DNA of 64,000 nucleotides from Sulfitobacter delicatus (lineage in GTDB: Bacteria; Pseudomonadota; Alphaproteobacteria; Rhodobacterales; Rhodobacteraceae), in NCBI RefSeq assembly GCF_900102535.1, contig NZ_FNBP01000006.1:140263-204262 (forward strand), read 5' to 3'. How positions within the stretch are numbered: position 1 is the stretch's first letter; each line of letters opens with the position of its first letter. Below the pieces are notes generated by a model that was not told the DNA's origin, did not search any database, and worked only from the letters and a program-made list of their open reading frames with translations. Below are positions 23,118 to 31,392 of the stretch, piece by piece. The translations under genes and the position numbers were made by a program.

Positions 23118-24655
23118 GCGGTGGCCTCGCGCAGGTCTTCGGGCAGCAATGCGTCGGGCAGGTTCTGGTAGGACACGGGCCGCAGGAAGCGGCGGATCGC
23201 CAATGTGCCCACAGAGGTCGCGCCGAAGTTGGTCGATGCAGGGTAGGGGCCGCCGTGAACCATCGCGTCGCAGACTTCGACCCCGGTGGGGAAGCCGTTG
23301 ACCAGCACCCGGCCCGCTTTGCGTTCAAGGATCGGCATCAGTGCCTGCGCGGCTTCGGTATCGCCGTCGTCCATGTGGATCGTCGCTGTGAGTTGGCCTT
23401 CAAAGCCTTTGGCGAGTTCGTGCATTTGCTCTCTCGAAGAGACCCGCAGGACGAGGCCGAGCGGGCCAAAGACCTCTTCGCCAAGCGCGTGATCTTGGAG
23501 GTAGGTGTCCGCATCTGTCTCAAAAAGGTTTGGCTGTGCGCTGCGGCCTTCGCTCTCGTTGCTTACCAGCGCGCGAACAGCGTTGCGCCCGGTGAAACGT
23601 TCTTTGCCGTCACGGTAGGCTTGCGCGATGCCGTCTGTCAGCATCACTTGTGGACCGACCTGTTCCAGCGCTTCTTTGGCGGCGGCGACAAAGGCATCAC
23701 CTTCCGCGCCCTTGCGCACCACAGCGATGCCGGGGTTGGTGCAGAACTGCCCGGCGCCCATGGTGAGCGATCCGGCCCAGCCTTCGCCCACTTCGGCGGC
23801 GCGGTTCTTGGCTGCCTCTTCAAGCAGGAACATCGGATTGACGGAACCCAGTTCGCCAAAGAACGGGATCGGCTCGGGCCGCTGAGCGCAAAGGTCAAAG
23901 AGCGCGCGGCCCCCAGCGAGTGAGCCGGTGAAGCCCACGGCTTTAATCAACGGATGCTGGACCAGTGCCTGACCCACATCGCGGCTGTTGGCGTGGATAA
24001 GGGAGAAGACACCGGGATGAACGCCGCATTTCTGGATCGCCGCGTGGATTGCTTCGGCGACGATTTCGCCTGTGCCGGGGTGGGCGGAGTGGCCCTTCAC
24101 AACGACCGGGCAACCCGCGGCCAGTGCGGCTGCGGTGTCGCCGCCGGCGGTTGAGAAGGCGAGCGGGAAGTTCGAGGCGCCAAAGACGGCCACCGGACCG
24201 ATGGGGCGTTGCACCATGCGGATGTCAGGCCGCGGCATTGGCTGGCGGTCGGGCAAGGCGACATCGACGCGACGGTCCAGATGCGCGCCCTTTCGGATGT
24301 GATCGGCGAAGAGCCGGAGTTGTCCCATCGTGCGACCGCGTTCGCCTTGCAGGCGCGCTGTGGGCAAGCCGCTTTCGCGGGCGCCAACTTCGGTGATGAT
24401 CTCGGCACGCGCCTCCATTTCATCCGCGATGGCGTCGAGGAAATCCGCGCGGCTGTCACGGCTAAAATAGGCGTAGGACCAAAAGGCGTCTTCTGCAGCT
24501 TCACAGGCGGCATCCACATGCGCGGGCGTGCCGAGTTGGAACTGGTCACTCTCGCCAGCAGCGGGCGAATTGGCAAAGGTCTCTCCGCCGCCGACCCATT
24601 CGCCAGCGATGAGATGCTTGCCGTGGGGGTGAAATGTCTTGCTGTCGGAGGTCAT
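23114..24655 (-). CDS. Aldehyde dehydrogenase, alpha-ketoglutaric semialdehyde dehydrogenase type (NADP-linked)
   Basis: A 513-residue aldehyde dehydrogenase. ATG 24655 lies 2 bp after the aldolase stop with AAGGAT upstream. The general base Glu is in FFGELGSVNP (residue 268) and the catalytic Cys in GAGQFCTNPG (residue 305). The long form with FGASNFPLAFSTAGGDTAAAL matches the 2,5-dioxopentanoate dehydrogenase subgroup used at the end of the non-phosphorylating pentose and hexarate pathways, giving 2-oxoglutarate. The nearby IlvD/Edd dehydratase and DapA-like lyase supply exactly such a substrate, which supports the assignment. Confidence 0.9.
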   Translation of the reverse strand: MTSDSKTFHPHGKHLIAGEWVGGGETFANSPAAGESDQFQLGTPAHVDAACEAAEDAFWSYAYFSRDSRADFLDAIADEMEARAEIITEVGARESGLPTARLQGERGRTMGQLRLFADHIRKGAHLDRRVDVALPDRQPMPRPDIRMVQRPIGPVAVFGASNFPLAFSTAGGDTAAALAAGCPVVVKGHSAHPGTGEIVAEAIHAAIQKCGVHPGVFSLIHANSRDVGQALVQHPLIKAVGFTGSLAGGRALFDLCAQRPEPIPFFGELGSVNPMFLLEEAAKNRAAEVGEGWAGSLTMGAGQFCTNPGIAVVRKGAEGDAFVAAAKEALEQVGPQVMLTDGIAQAYRDGKERFTGRNAVRALVSNESEGRSAQPNLFETDADTYLQDHALGEEVFGPLGLVLRVSSREQMHELAKGFEGQLTATIHMDDGDTEAAQALMPILERKAGRVLVNGFPTGVEVCDAMVHGGPYPASTNFGATSVGTLAIRRFLRPVSYQNLPDALLPEDLREATA

Positions 24656-24657
24656 GA

Positions 24658-25458
24658 TCAATCCTTGTCGGTTTGGTGTTTCGATGTTGTCGTCGACTGG
24701 CCCATGGTCTGGACTAACGCGTCCATCTGTCGGGCCAGCAGCCAGGCATCGCCCGCGATGGCGACGAATTCGATCCCGTCGTCAAAGTAGCGTTGTGCCG
24801 GTTCAGCGCCGTAGCCGAGGATGCCCGCAGGCAGTCCTGCTCTGTGGATCTCGGAAACGGCTGCGCGGATCTTGGCTTGTACGTCAGGGTGCATCGGGTT
24901 GCCTGCATGGCCCATAGCGGCGGACAGATCGCCCGGCCCAATGAAGATCGCGTCGACACCGGGCACCTCGGAAATGGCCGGAATATTATCGACCGCCTCC
25001 GGCGTTTCGACCTGAACGATAACGCATTGTGATGCCGCGTAGCTGCTAAGGTAGCCAGTATCACGGCCATAGTTGTTCGCGCGGATGGTGGCGGAAATGC
25101 CGCGCAGCCCCTCTGGGGGATAGCGGGTCCAGGATACCGCGCGCCTTGCCTCTTCGGCATTTTGGATCATCGGGAACATCAGGTTTTGCACCCCGATATC
25201 CAGCAAGCGTTTGGTCATTGTCTGGTCAGAGGTGGGCATGCGCACGATGACGGGAGTGGTAGTCGAGGCCGAAGCTGCCGCACGCAGATGGTCGGTGATC
25301 TGGCTAAGGTCATTGGGCGCATGCTCCATGTCGAGCAGGAGCCAATCAATGCCACTGCCGGCCGCGATTTCCGTTGCTATGGGCGCGCAAAGCGAGAGCC
25401 AGAAGCCAGAGAGACGGCTGCCGCGGCAAAGCGATTGTTTCAGCGTTTTCCCCGACAT
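24658..25458 (-). CDS. HpcH/HpaI family class II aldolase (2-keto-3-deoxy sugar acid aldolase-like)
   Basis: A 266-residue protein; ATG 25458 is favoured over the in-frame TTG 25491 because it matches the family N-terminus and has a GGGCGG upstream. Family signatures are GIDWLLLDMEHAP, VQVETPEAVDNI with the metal-ligand Glu, and FIGPGDLSAAMG with the ligand Asp. Relatives cleave 2-keto-3-deoxy aldonates or 5-keto-4-deoxyglucarate to pyruvate or tartronate semialdehyde plus an aldehyde. It is the first gene of the minus-strand operon, divergent from the dehydratase. The system may therefore have both an aldolase branch and an oxidative branch for 2-keto-3-deoxy acids. Confidence 0.88.
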   Translation of the reverse strand: MSGKTLKQSLCRGSRLSGFWLSLCAPIATEIAAGSGIDWLLLDMEHAPNDLSQITDHLRAAASASTTTPVIVRMPTSDQTMTKRLLDIGVQNLMFPMIQNAEEARRAVSWTRYPPEGLRGISATIRANNYGRDTGYLSSYAASQCVIVQVETPEAVDNIPAISEVPGVDAIFIGPGDLSAAMGHAGNPMHPDVQAKIRAAVSEIHRAGLPAGILGYGAEPAQRYFDDGIEFVAIAGDAWLLARQMDALVQTMGQSTTTSKHQTDKD

Positions 25459-25505
25459 TTTCGCAATCCGCCCTTCAAATGGTATCGACAATCAGGGTGA
25501 TACGG

Positions 25506-25515
25506 TAATATATCA
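25506..25515. promoter_or_regulatory. GntR-type operator candidate in the aldolase/dehydratase divergent promoter
   Basis: TAATATATCA, in the context ggTAATATATCAgtt, lies in the 116-bp gap between the aldolase (minus) and the dehydratase (plus). The same 10-mer plus GTT recurs at 29752-29761, and its reverse complement occurs at 11601-11610. It is one base from the palindrome TGATATATCA, a form common for FCD-type GntR sites. Confidence 0.6.
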
Positions 25516-25574
25516 GTTGGAGCAAGATGGGATTTTGCCCATTTCGGAATCGAGTTTCAGCTGGCGAGGATCCT

Positions 25575-27317
25575 ATGACCAATACCCGAAAGACCGCCGA
25601 CCAATTGCGCAGCGCGCGCTGGTTTACCCCCGACGATCTGCGCAGCTTTGGCCATCGGTCTCGGATGATGCAGATGGGATTGGGGCCGGAGGATTGGGAA
25701 GGCCGTCCGGTGATTGGCATCCTGAACACCTGGTCAGAGATGAACCCCTGCCATTTGCATTTCCGGGACCGTGCGGAGGACGTGAAAAAGGGCATCGCGC
25801 AGGCGGGCGGTTTGGGGTTGGAGATTCCTACGATCTCGATTGACGAGAGCTTCACTAAGCCGACGTCGATGCTCTACCGCAATATGATCGCGATGGAGAC
25901 AGAGGAGACGATCCGCTCGCATCCCTTGGACGGTGTAGTGCTCATGGGCGGATGTGATAAATCCACCCCCGGCCTTACGATGGGAGCAATCAGCGCGGGG
26001 GTGCCATTTATTTTCCTGCCCGCTGGTCCAATGCTGCGCGGAAACTACGCAGGGCGTGCGCTTGGCTCGGGCTCGGATGCGTGGAAGTTCTGGGACGAGC
26101 GCCGTGCGGGCACGATTTCGGCAGAGGAATGGGTTGGCGTCGAAGGTGGTATCGCGCGGTCTTATGGCCATTGCATGACCATGGGCACGGCCTCCACCAT
26201 GACCGCGATTGCCGAGGCCATGGGGCTGACCTTGCCGGGCGCTACATCGATCCCGGCAGCAGACGCGGGGCACAAGCGGATGAGTGCGTCTTGTGGGCGG
26301 CGGATTGTGGACATGGTTTGGGAGGACCTCACGCCAGATAAGATCATCACCCCTGCCGCCGTGCAGAACGCGGCGACGGTGGCGATGGCGACGGGTTGTT
26401 CGACCAACGCGGTGGTGCATCTCTTGGCCATGGCGCGCCGTGCGGGTGTGGCGCTGGAGCTCAACGATCTTGATGCTCTGGGTCGGATCACCCCGCTGAT
26501 TGCAAATATTCGCCCGCTTGGCAGCAGCGAATACCTGATGGAGGATTTCTATTTTGCGGGTGGGCTGCGGGCGCTGATGGACCAGTTGGGCGATAAGCTG
26601 GACCGCTCGGCCATTACCTGCACCGGCAAGCCGCTTGAAGAAGGGATCGCAGGTGCGCCTGTCTATAATGGCGATGTAATCCGGCCCTTGTCGAACCCGG
26701 TCTATAAGGAAGGCTCGCTGGCGGTGCTGAAGGGCAATCTTTGCCCCAATGGCGCGGTGATCAAACCGGCGGCCTGTGATCCGAAGTTCCACCGCCACGA
26801 AGGTCCGGCGCTGGTCTTTGACAGCTATCCCGAGATGAAGGCGGCGATTGACGATGAGAACCTCGACGTGACGCCCGATCATGTGCTGGTGCTGCGCAAT
26901 GCGGGGCCGCAGGGCGGACCGGGGATGCCGGAATGGGGCATGTTGCCGATGCCAAAGGCGCTGCTGAAGCAGGGCCATCGAGACATGTTGCGGATTTCGG
27001 ACGCGCGGATGTCGGGCACGTCTTACGGCGCCTGCATTTTGCATGTCGCGCCGGAATCGTTCGTGGGCGGGCCGTTGGCCCTGCTCAAGACCGGAGACAT
27101 CGTGCGTATGGACCTTGAAGCGCGGACCCTTGACATGCTGGTGGAGGAGGACGAACTCGCCGCCCGCCGTGCTGCTTGGAAGGCGCCGGAACCCCGGTTC
27201 GAACGAGGCTGGGGTTATATGTTCCAGCGCCATGTAGGGCAGGCCGATCAGGGCTGTGACTTTGATTACCTGACTGCAGGCTTTGGCCAAGCGGCAGGTG
27301 AGCCAGACATTTTCTAA
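25575..27317 (+). CDS. IlvD/Edd family dehydratase, probable aldonate (L-arabinonate-type) dehydratase
   Basis: A 580-residue [2Fe-2S] dehydratase. The true start is ATG 25575 (GAGGA upstream). The cluster cysteines are seen at residues 59 (EMNPCH), 127 (MGGCDKST) and 200 (SYGHC), the arrangement known from pentonate dehydratases. Lys129 in GGCDKST is the usual modified metal-ligand lysine, and the catalytic Ser lies in DARMSGTSYGACILHV. The enzyme should convert an aldonate such as L-arabinonate to its 2-keto-3-deoxy acid. It is followed 11 bp later by a DapA-like lyase/dehydratase and then a RraA-family gene. The exact sugar acid is uncertain. Confidence 0.9.
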   Translation: MTNTRKTADQLRSARWFTPDDLRSFGHRSRMMQMGLGPEDWEGRPVIGILNTWSEMNPCHLHFRDRAEDVKKGIAQAGGLGLEIPTISIDESFTKPTSMLYRNMIAMETEETIRSHPLDGVVLMGGCDKSTPGLTMGAISAGVPFIFLPAGPMLRGNYAGRALGSGSDAWKFWDERRAGTISAEEWVGVEGGIARSYGHCMTMGTASTMTAIAEAMGLTLPGATSIPAADAGHKRMSASCGRRIVDMVWEDLTPDKIITPAAVQNAATVAMATGCSTNAVVHLLAMARRAGVALELNDLDALGRITPLIANIRPLGSSEYLMEDFYFAGGLRALMDQLGDKLDRSAITCTGKPLEEGIAGAPVYNGDVIRPLSNPVYKEGSLAVLKGNLCPNGAVIKPAACDPKFHRHEGPALVFDSYPEMKAAIDDENLDVTPDHVLVLRNAGPQGGPGMPEWGMLPMPKALLKQGHRDMLRISDARMSGTSYGACILHVAPESFVGGPLALLKTGDIVRMDLEARTLDMLVEEDELAARRAAWKAPEPRFERGWGYMFQRHVGQADQGCDFDYLTAGFGQAAGEPDIF

Positions 27318-27328
27318 GAGGTTTTCCT

Positions 27329-28240
27329 ATGACACATGATCTGACGAAAGCGCTGACCGGTATCTCGGGAATCCTTGTGACGCCCTACGATGCCGACGGG
27401 GAAATCGCGCCGCGTAAGCTGGCCCCGATCATCGACCGCGCGCTTGGGGCCGGGGTGCATATCCCAGTAGTGAACGGCAACACCGGCGAATATTACGCGC
27501 TGACCAATGACGAAGCCTGCACCATGGTGCGCGAAGTGGCGCAGATGGTCGACGAGCGCGCGCCGCTGCTGGCGGGAGTGGGACGCGGCATTCGGGACGC
27601 CTGCGCGCTGGCGAAGGCCAGTGCTGCGGCGGGAGCCGATGCGCTGATGATCCACCAGCCGCCAGACCCATTTGTCTCGCCACGCGGCACGGTCGACTAT
27701 GTGCGTGCGGTGCGCGACGCCTCGGGCGGTCTGCCGGTGATGCTCTACCTGCGCAATGACGCAATGGGGCCGGAAGGCATCGCGCGGTTGTGTGAGATTG
27801 AAGGGGTCAAGGGCGTCAAATGGGCAACGCCGAACCCCCTGAACCTCGCCCGCGCGATTGAGGCCGCACCCGATGATATCGTCTGGGTCGGCGGCTTGGC
27901 CGAGGTCTGGGCCCCCCCGCTCTATGCAGTGGGGGCTCGCGGCTTCACCTCGGGCCTGATCAACGTCTGGCCGGAACGGTCGGTCGCAATTCACGCGGCC
28001 CTTTATGCGAGTAACTATGAAGAGGCGAACCGGCTGATCGCCGGAATGCGCGCCTTCGAAGACATCCGCGCGGAAGAGCACAACGGCACCAATGTCACCG
28101 GGGTCAAAGCGGCCCTGATGGCGATCGGACAGGATTGCGGCGCCACGCGCCCGCCCTCTGCATGGCCACTGACAGAGCATCAGCAGAAGGTGCTCGACCA
28201 GTTTATTTCAGAGAACCGACTTAAGGGAGAGACGGCATGA
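27329..28240 (+). CDS. Dihydrodipicolinate synthase family protein, probable 2-keto-3-deoxy sugar acid dehydratase or aldolase
   Basis: A 303-residue (beta/alpha)8 lyase of the DapA/NanA family. It contains VVNGNTGEYYALTNDE, GVGRGIRDACALAK, the tyrosine segment VMLYLRND and the probable Schiff-base lysine in VKGVKWATPN. Downstream of an aldonate dehydratase, and with a ketoglutarate semialdehyde dehydrogenase nearby, the best fit is a 2-keto-3-deoxypentonate dehydratase making alpha-ketoglutarate semialdehyde. A 5-keto-4-deoxyglucarate dehydratase or a retro-aldol enzyme remains possible. It overlaps the RraA-family gene by 4 bp. Confidence 0.87.
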   Translation: MTHDLTKALTGISGILVTPYDADGEIAPRKLAPIIDRALGAGVHIPVVNGNTGEYYALTNDEACTMVREVAQMVDERAPLLAGVGRGIRDACALAKASAAAGADALMIHQPPDPFVSPRGTVDYVRAVRDASGGLPVMLYLRNDAMGPEGIARLCEIEGVKGVKWATPNPLNLARAIEAAPDDIVWVGGLAEVWAPPLYAVGARGFTSGLINVWPERSVAIHAALYASNYEEANRLIAGMRAFEDIRAEEHNGTNVTGVKAALMAIGQDCGATRPPSAWPLTEHQQKVLDQFISENRLKGETA

Positions 28241-28947
28241 ACCCCGACCTACGTGAGAAATTCAAGGCGGTCTCGGTCGCGACATTGGCCACGGCGCTTT
28301 ACAAGCGCGGGCTGCGCAATCAGGTGGTGCAGGGCGTTGGGCCAGTGGCCGCTAAAGGGCAGAATATGGTCGGACCGGCCTTTACCCTGCGCTACATGCC
28401 AGCGCGGGAGGACCGCAACCAGTTGGTCGAGTTCCGCAATCCCGAGCATCCGCAGCGGGTCGCGATTGAGACCTGCCCCGAGGGTCATGTCTTGGTCATG
28501 GACAGCCGCAAAGACGCGCGTGCCGCCAGCGCCGGGGACATCCTGATCACACGGCTGATGATGCGCGGCGCGGCAGGGGTGGTGACGGACGGCGGCCTGC
28601 GTGACGCCGCAACCATCGGGGCGTTGGATATCCCCGCCTATCATGCGCGCCCTTCGAGCCCGACAAACCTGACGCTGCATGAGGCGATTGAGATCAACTG
28701 CCCGGTGGGCTGTGGCGATGCGCCGGTCTTTCCTGGCGACATTGTCGTGGGCGACGATGACTGTGTGATCATCGTGCCGTCGGACATCGCAGAAGAGGTC
28801 GCCGATGAGGCTGTCGAGATGACGGCTTACGAAGACTTCGTGGTCGAGCAGGTGAAGGGCGGAGCAGGGATCATCGGCCTGTACCCGGGCACCAAGCAAG
28901 AGAGCCTCGATAAGTTCGCGGCGTGGCGCAAGGCCAACAACCGTTGA
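28237..28947 (+). CDS. RraA family protein (possible oxo-acid aldolase or decarboxylase)
   Basis: A 236-residue RraA-like protein. The conserved metal/substrate loop is seen as GAAGVVTDGGLRDAATI, preceded by GDILITRLMMRG, with VFPGDIVVGDDDCVIIVP after it. Despite the family name, many such proteins are class II pyruvate aldolases or oxaloacetate decarboxylases of the 4-hydroxy-4-methyl-2-oxoglutarate aldolase type. Co-translation with the DapA-like gene (ATGA overlap) argues for a metabolic role in sugar-acid breakdown rather than RNase regulation. Its stop is 1 bp from the end of the convergent GntR gene. Confidence 0.88.
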   Translation: MNPDLREKFKAVSVATLATALYKRGLRNQVVQGVGPVAAKGQNMVGPAFTLRYMPAREDRNQLVEFRNPEHPQRVAIETCPEGHVLVMDSRKDARAASAGDILITRLMMRGAAGVVTDGGLRDAATIGALDIPAYHARPSSPTNLTLHEAIEINCPVGCGDAPVFPGDIVVGDDDCVIIVPSDIAEEVADEAVEMTAYEDFVVEQVKGGAGIIGLYPGTKQESLDKFAAWRKANNR

Positions 28948-28948
28948 G

Positions 28949-29725
28949 TTAAGGCTTTTCCTGGGTGAAATACTCCGGGAAAGCTGCCCGCTTATCGGTC
29001 ATACGGTCGACAGTGCGCTGAAGGTGCTGTCGCAGTGCATCCATAGCCGCAGGAGCATCGCCCGCCTCGATTCCGTCAAGAATACGGCTGTGGCCTTCGA
29101 TGACGTCTTTGTTGTTCAGGATGCGCCCTGCCTCGTCAATGTCGTCCAGATGCAGGCGACGCAGACGCTCAAGGTGGCCCGCATGGCTGCGCATGATACG
29201 TTGGCTTTGCACATGGCCCGCAGCGACAAAGAGAGTTTGGTGGAACACTTCATCGAGTTCCTGAAAGGTTGGCACGTCAGAGGGTTGGTCAGAGACACTG
29301 CCCTGCAGGGCGACGATGCTGCGCAGGCGGGCAAGCGCTTCGGGCGCAATCTCTTTCGCCAGGCGGCGCACGACTTCCGTCTCCAGCGCGATCCGCATGA
29401 ACTGTGCTTCGCGGATCGCCGACATGTCGATGGGCGTAACCAGAGTGCGTGACTGCGGGTAGATTTTGACCAGCCCTTCCTTGGCGAGCTGCTGCAGCGC
29501 ATCGCGCAGCGGTGTCAGGCTGACGCCGTGGGTCTCGGCCAGTTCCGAGCGCAAGAGGGGCGTGCCGGGTGGCAGGTCCAGCTTTACGATCTGGTCGCGC
29601 AGGGTGGCATAGACGCCACGCCCTGTCGGGCCGCCTTCGAACAGCCCCAGATCAGCGCCGCCGCCTAGAATGCTCTTGGCGAGGGACTGCGCGCGCGGTG
29701 CAGCAGGCTTGTTCGATGACATCAT
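28949..29725 (-). CDS. GntR family (FCD) transcriptional regulator of the sugar-acid genes
   Basis: A 258-residue protein; ATG 29725 is chosen because GGAAGAG lies 6 nt upstream, while the longer frame starts only at a TTG. About 30 variable residues precede the winged HTH (VYATLRDQIVKLDLPPGTPL, then TPLRDALQQLAKEGLV). The FCD domain carries ELDEVFHQTLFVAAGH and EGHSRILDGIEAGDAP. It lies between the dehydratase operon and the divergent UxaA-larA-like-larC operon. Its own promoter holds the TAATATATCA motif that recurs upstream of the dehydratase and of the SDR at 11649, so it is the likely regulator of all of them. Confidence 0.93.
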   Translation of the reverse strand: MMSSNKPAAPRAQSLAKSILGGGADLGLFEGGPTGRGVYATLRDQIVKLDLPPGTPLLRSELAETHGVSLTPLRDALQQLAKEGLVKIYPQSRTLVTPIDMSAIREAQFMRIALETEVVRRLAKEIAPEALARLRSIVALQGSVSDQPSDVPTFQELDEVFHQTLFVAAGHVQSQRIMRSHAGHLERLRRLHLDDIDEAGRILNNKDVIEGHSRILDGIEAGDAPAAMDALRQHLQRTVDRMTDKRAAFPEYFTQEKP

Positions 29726-29751
29726 GCAGGCTCTTCCATAGCTGTTCAATC

Positions 29752-29761
29752 TAATATATCA
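29752..29761. promoter_or_regulatory. GntR-type operator candidate in the GntR / UxaA divergent promoter
   Basis: TAATATATCA, in the context tcTAATATATCAgtt, lies 27 bp from the start of the GntR gene and 54 bp from the UxaA-type gene. Its position suits autoregulation plus control of the divergent operon. It is identical to the 25506 site, including the trailing GTT. Confidence 0.6.
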
Positions 29762-29814
29762 GTTAATCACATCTTACCGAAGCGGTTTTTTTGACCCCCG
29801 ACAGGAAGCATCCG

Positions 29815-31362
29815 ATGGACAGCCAAACCATGCAAGAGGCCAAGAATGCAAGAGTGATGCTGTTGTCACCGACTGACAACGTCGTTGTGGCGACGAGCCC
29901 TGTAGCGAAGGGAGCGCGATTGCTCGCTCAAGAAATTCGCGCCAACCACGACACGCCGCAGGGTCACAAGATCGCGGTGCGCCCCATCCAACAAGGTGCG
30001 CCGATCCTGAAATTCGACACGGTTATTGGCTATGCCGCCGAAGATATCGCGGCAGGCGATTGGCTGCACAGCCACAATATCAAGTTCGACGCGGTCGACA
30101 AAGACTATGCGTTCGCCCGCGACTACACCCCGACTGAGCTGCTGCCCCCCAAAGAGCGCGCGCAGTTCATGGGCATCCGGCGCGGGAATGGCCGGGTGGC
30201 CACGCGCAATTACATCGGGCTTTTCGTTACTGTAAATTGCTCGGCAACGGTCGCCCGCAAGATCGCCAACTATTTCGACGAAGAGCGGATGGAGGCATGG
30301 GAAAACGTCGACGGGGTGATCCCCTTTATCCACGAGTCCGGCTGCGGGATGGAACTGACGGGGGAGCCGATGGACCTCCTGCGCCGGACGCTGTCGGGCT
30401 ACATCCGGCATCCCAACTTGGCCGGGGCGATCGTTCTGTCGCTTGGCTGCGAGCGCAACAATCTGGCGCAGTTCTTCGAAGAAGAAGGACTGGCCGAGGG
30501 CAAAATGCTGCGTACGATCACCATGCAGCATGTCGGGGGCACGGCCCGCGCGATTGCGGAAGGCAAGGACGCGGTGCGCGAGATGTTGGATCAGGCAAAC
30601 GCGGTGCGGCGCGAGCCCTGTTCGGCGGAGCATATCACCATCGGCATGCAATGTGGCGGGTCGGACGGGCTGTCGGGCCTCTCGGCCAACCCGGGTCTTG
30701 GGGCGGCAGCGGATATCCTTGTGCGCAACGGCGGTACGGCGATCCTGTCCGAGACACCTGAAATCTTTGGTGTTGAACATCTGCTGACCCGGCGCGCGCG
30801 TAGCGAAGCTGTGGGTCGGAAACTGGTGGAACGGATGGATTGGTGGCTGGACTATACCCGCGGTCGTGACACCCAGATCAATGGCGTTGTCAGCCCCGGC
30901 AATCAGGCGGGTGGTTTGGCGAATGTGTTGGAAAAGTCCCTCGGCGGGGCCAAGAAGAGCGGCAGCACCGGCTTGATGGAAGTCTACCGCTACGCCGAGC
31001 CTGTGACCCAAAAGGGGTTGGTCTTCATGGACACGCCCGGCTTTGATCCCGTTTCGGCCACCGGGCAGATTGCGGGCGGTGCGAACCTGATATGCTTCAC
31101 CACCGGACGCGGCTCGTGCTTTGGCTCTTACCCATCGCCCACCATCAAACTCGCCTCAAATACGCCGATGTTCACCCAAATGCGGGACGACATGGACATC
31201 AACTGTGGCACCGTGATCGACGGCGAAGCGACCCTCGAGGAACTGGGGCAGGTGATCTTTGACCGCATCCTTGCCATCGCTTCCGGCGAGCAAAGCAAAT
31301 CCGAGGCGCTTGGCGTCGGTGAAGAGGAATTTGCCCCCTGGCCCATCGGGGTTACGGGCTAA
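29815..31362 (+). CDS. UxaA/GarD family dehydratase (altronate/galactarate-type), SAF domain fused
   Basis: A 515-residue protein; ATG 29815 is preferred (AGGA upstream) to the earlier in-frame TTG. Residues about 15-90 form the SAF domain (KGARLLAQEI, KIAVRPIQQGAPILKFD). The rest is the UxaA C-terminal catalytic region with FMGIRRGNGRVATRNYIG, HESGCGM, LSLGCERNN, GMQCGGSDGLSG and FTTGRGSCFGSYPSPTIK, which include the conserved metal-site cysteines and histidine. Such Fe/Mn enzymes dehydrate altronate, galactarate or related sugar acids. It is followed by the LarA-like and larC genes, 30 bp away, which places a sugar-acid dehydratase and an NPN enzyme in one operon. Confidence 0.9.
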   Translation: MDSQTMQEAKNARVMLLSPTDNVVVATSPVAKGARLLAQEIRANHDTPQGHKIAVRPIQQGAPILKFDTVIGYAAEDIAAGDWLHSHNIKFDAVDKDYAFARDYTPTELLPPKERAQFMGIRRGNGRVATRNYIGLFVTVNCSATVARKIANYFDEERMEAWENVDGVIPFIHESGCGMELTGEPMDLLRRTLSGYIRHPNLAGAIVLSLGCERNNLAQFFEEEGLAEGKMLRTITMQHVGGTARAIAEGKDAVREMLDQANAVRREPCSAEHITIGMQCGGSDGLSGLSANPGLGAAADILVRNGGTAILSETPEIFGVEHLLTRRARSEAVGRKLVERMDWWLDYTRGRDTQINGVVSPGNQAGGLANVLEKSLGGAKKSGSTGLMEVYRYAEPVTQKGLVFMDTPGFDPVSATGQIAGGANLICFTTGRGSCFGSYPSPTIKLASNTPMFTQMRDDMDINCGTVIDGEATLEELGQVIFDRILAIASGEQSKSEALGVGEEEFAPWPIGVTG

Positions 31363-31392
31363 AGTGTTAACGCGTCTGGGAGGACAGCGCAG

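Noticed and set aside
25734..27290. 518-codon minus-strand open frame opposite the IlvD/Edd dehydratase
   Set aside because: The plus strand carries a full-length enzyme with all cluster cysteines. The reverse frame is low-complexity Arg/His-rich and lacks a ribosome site.
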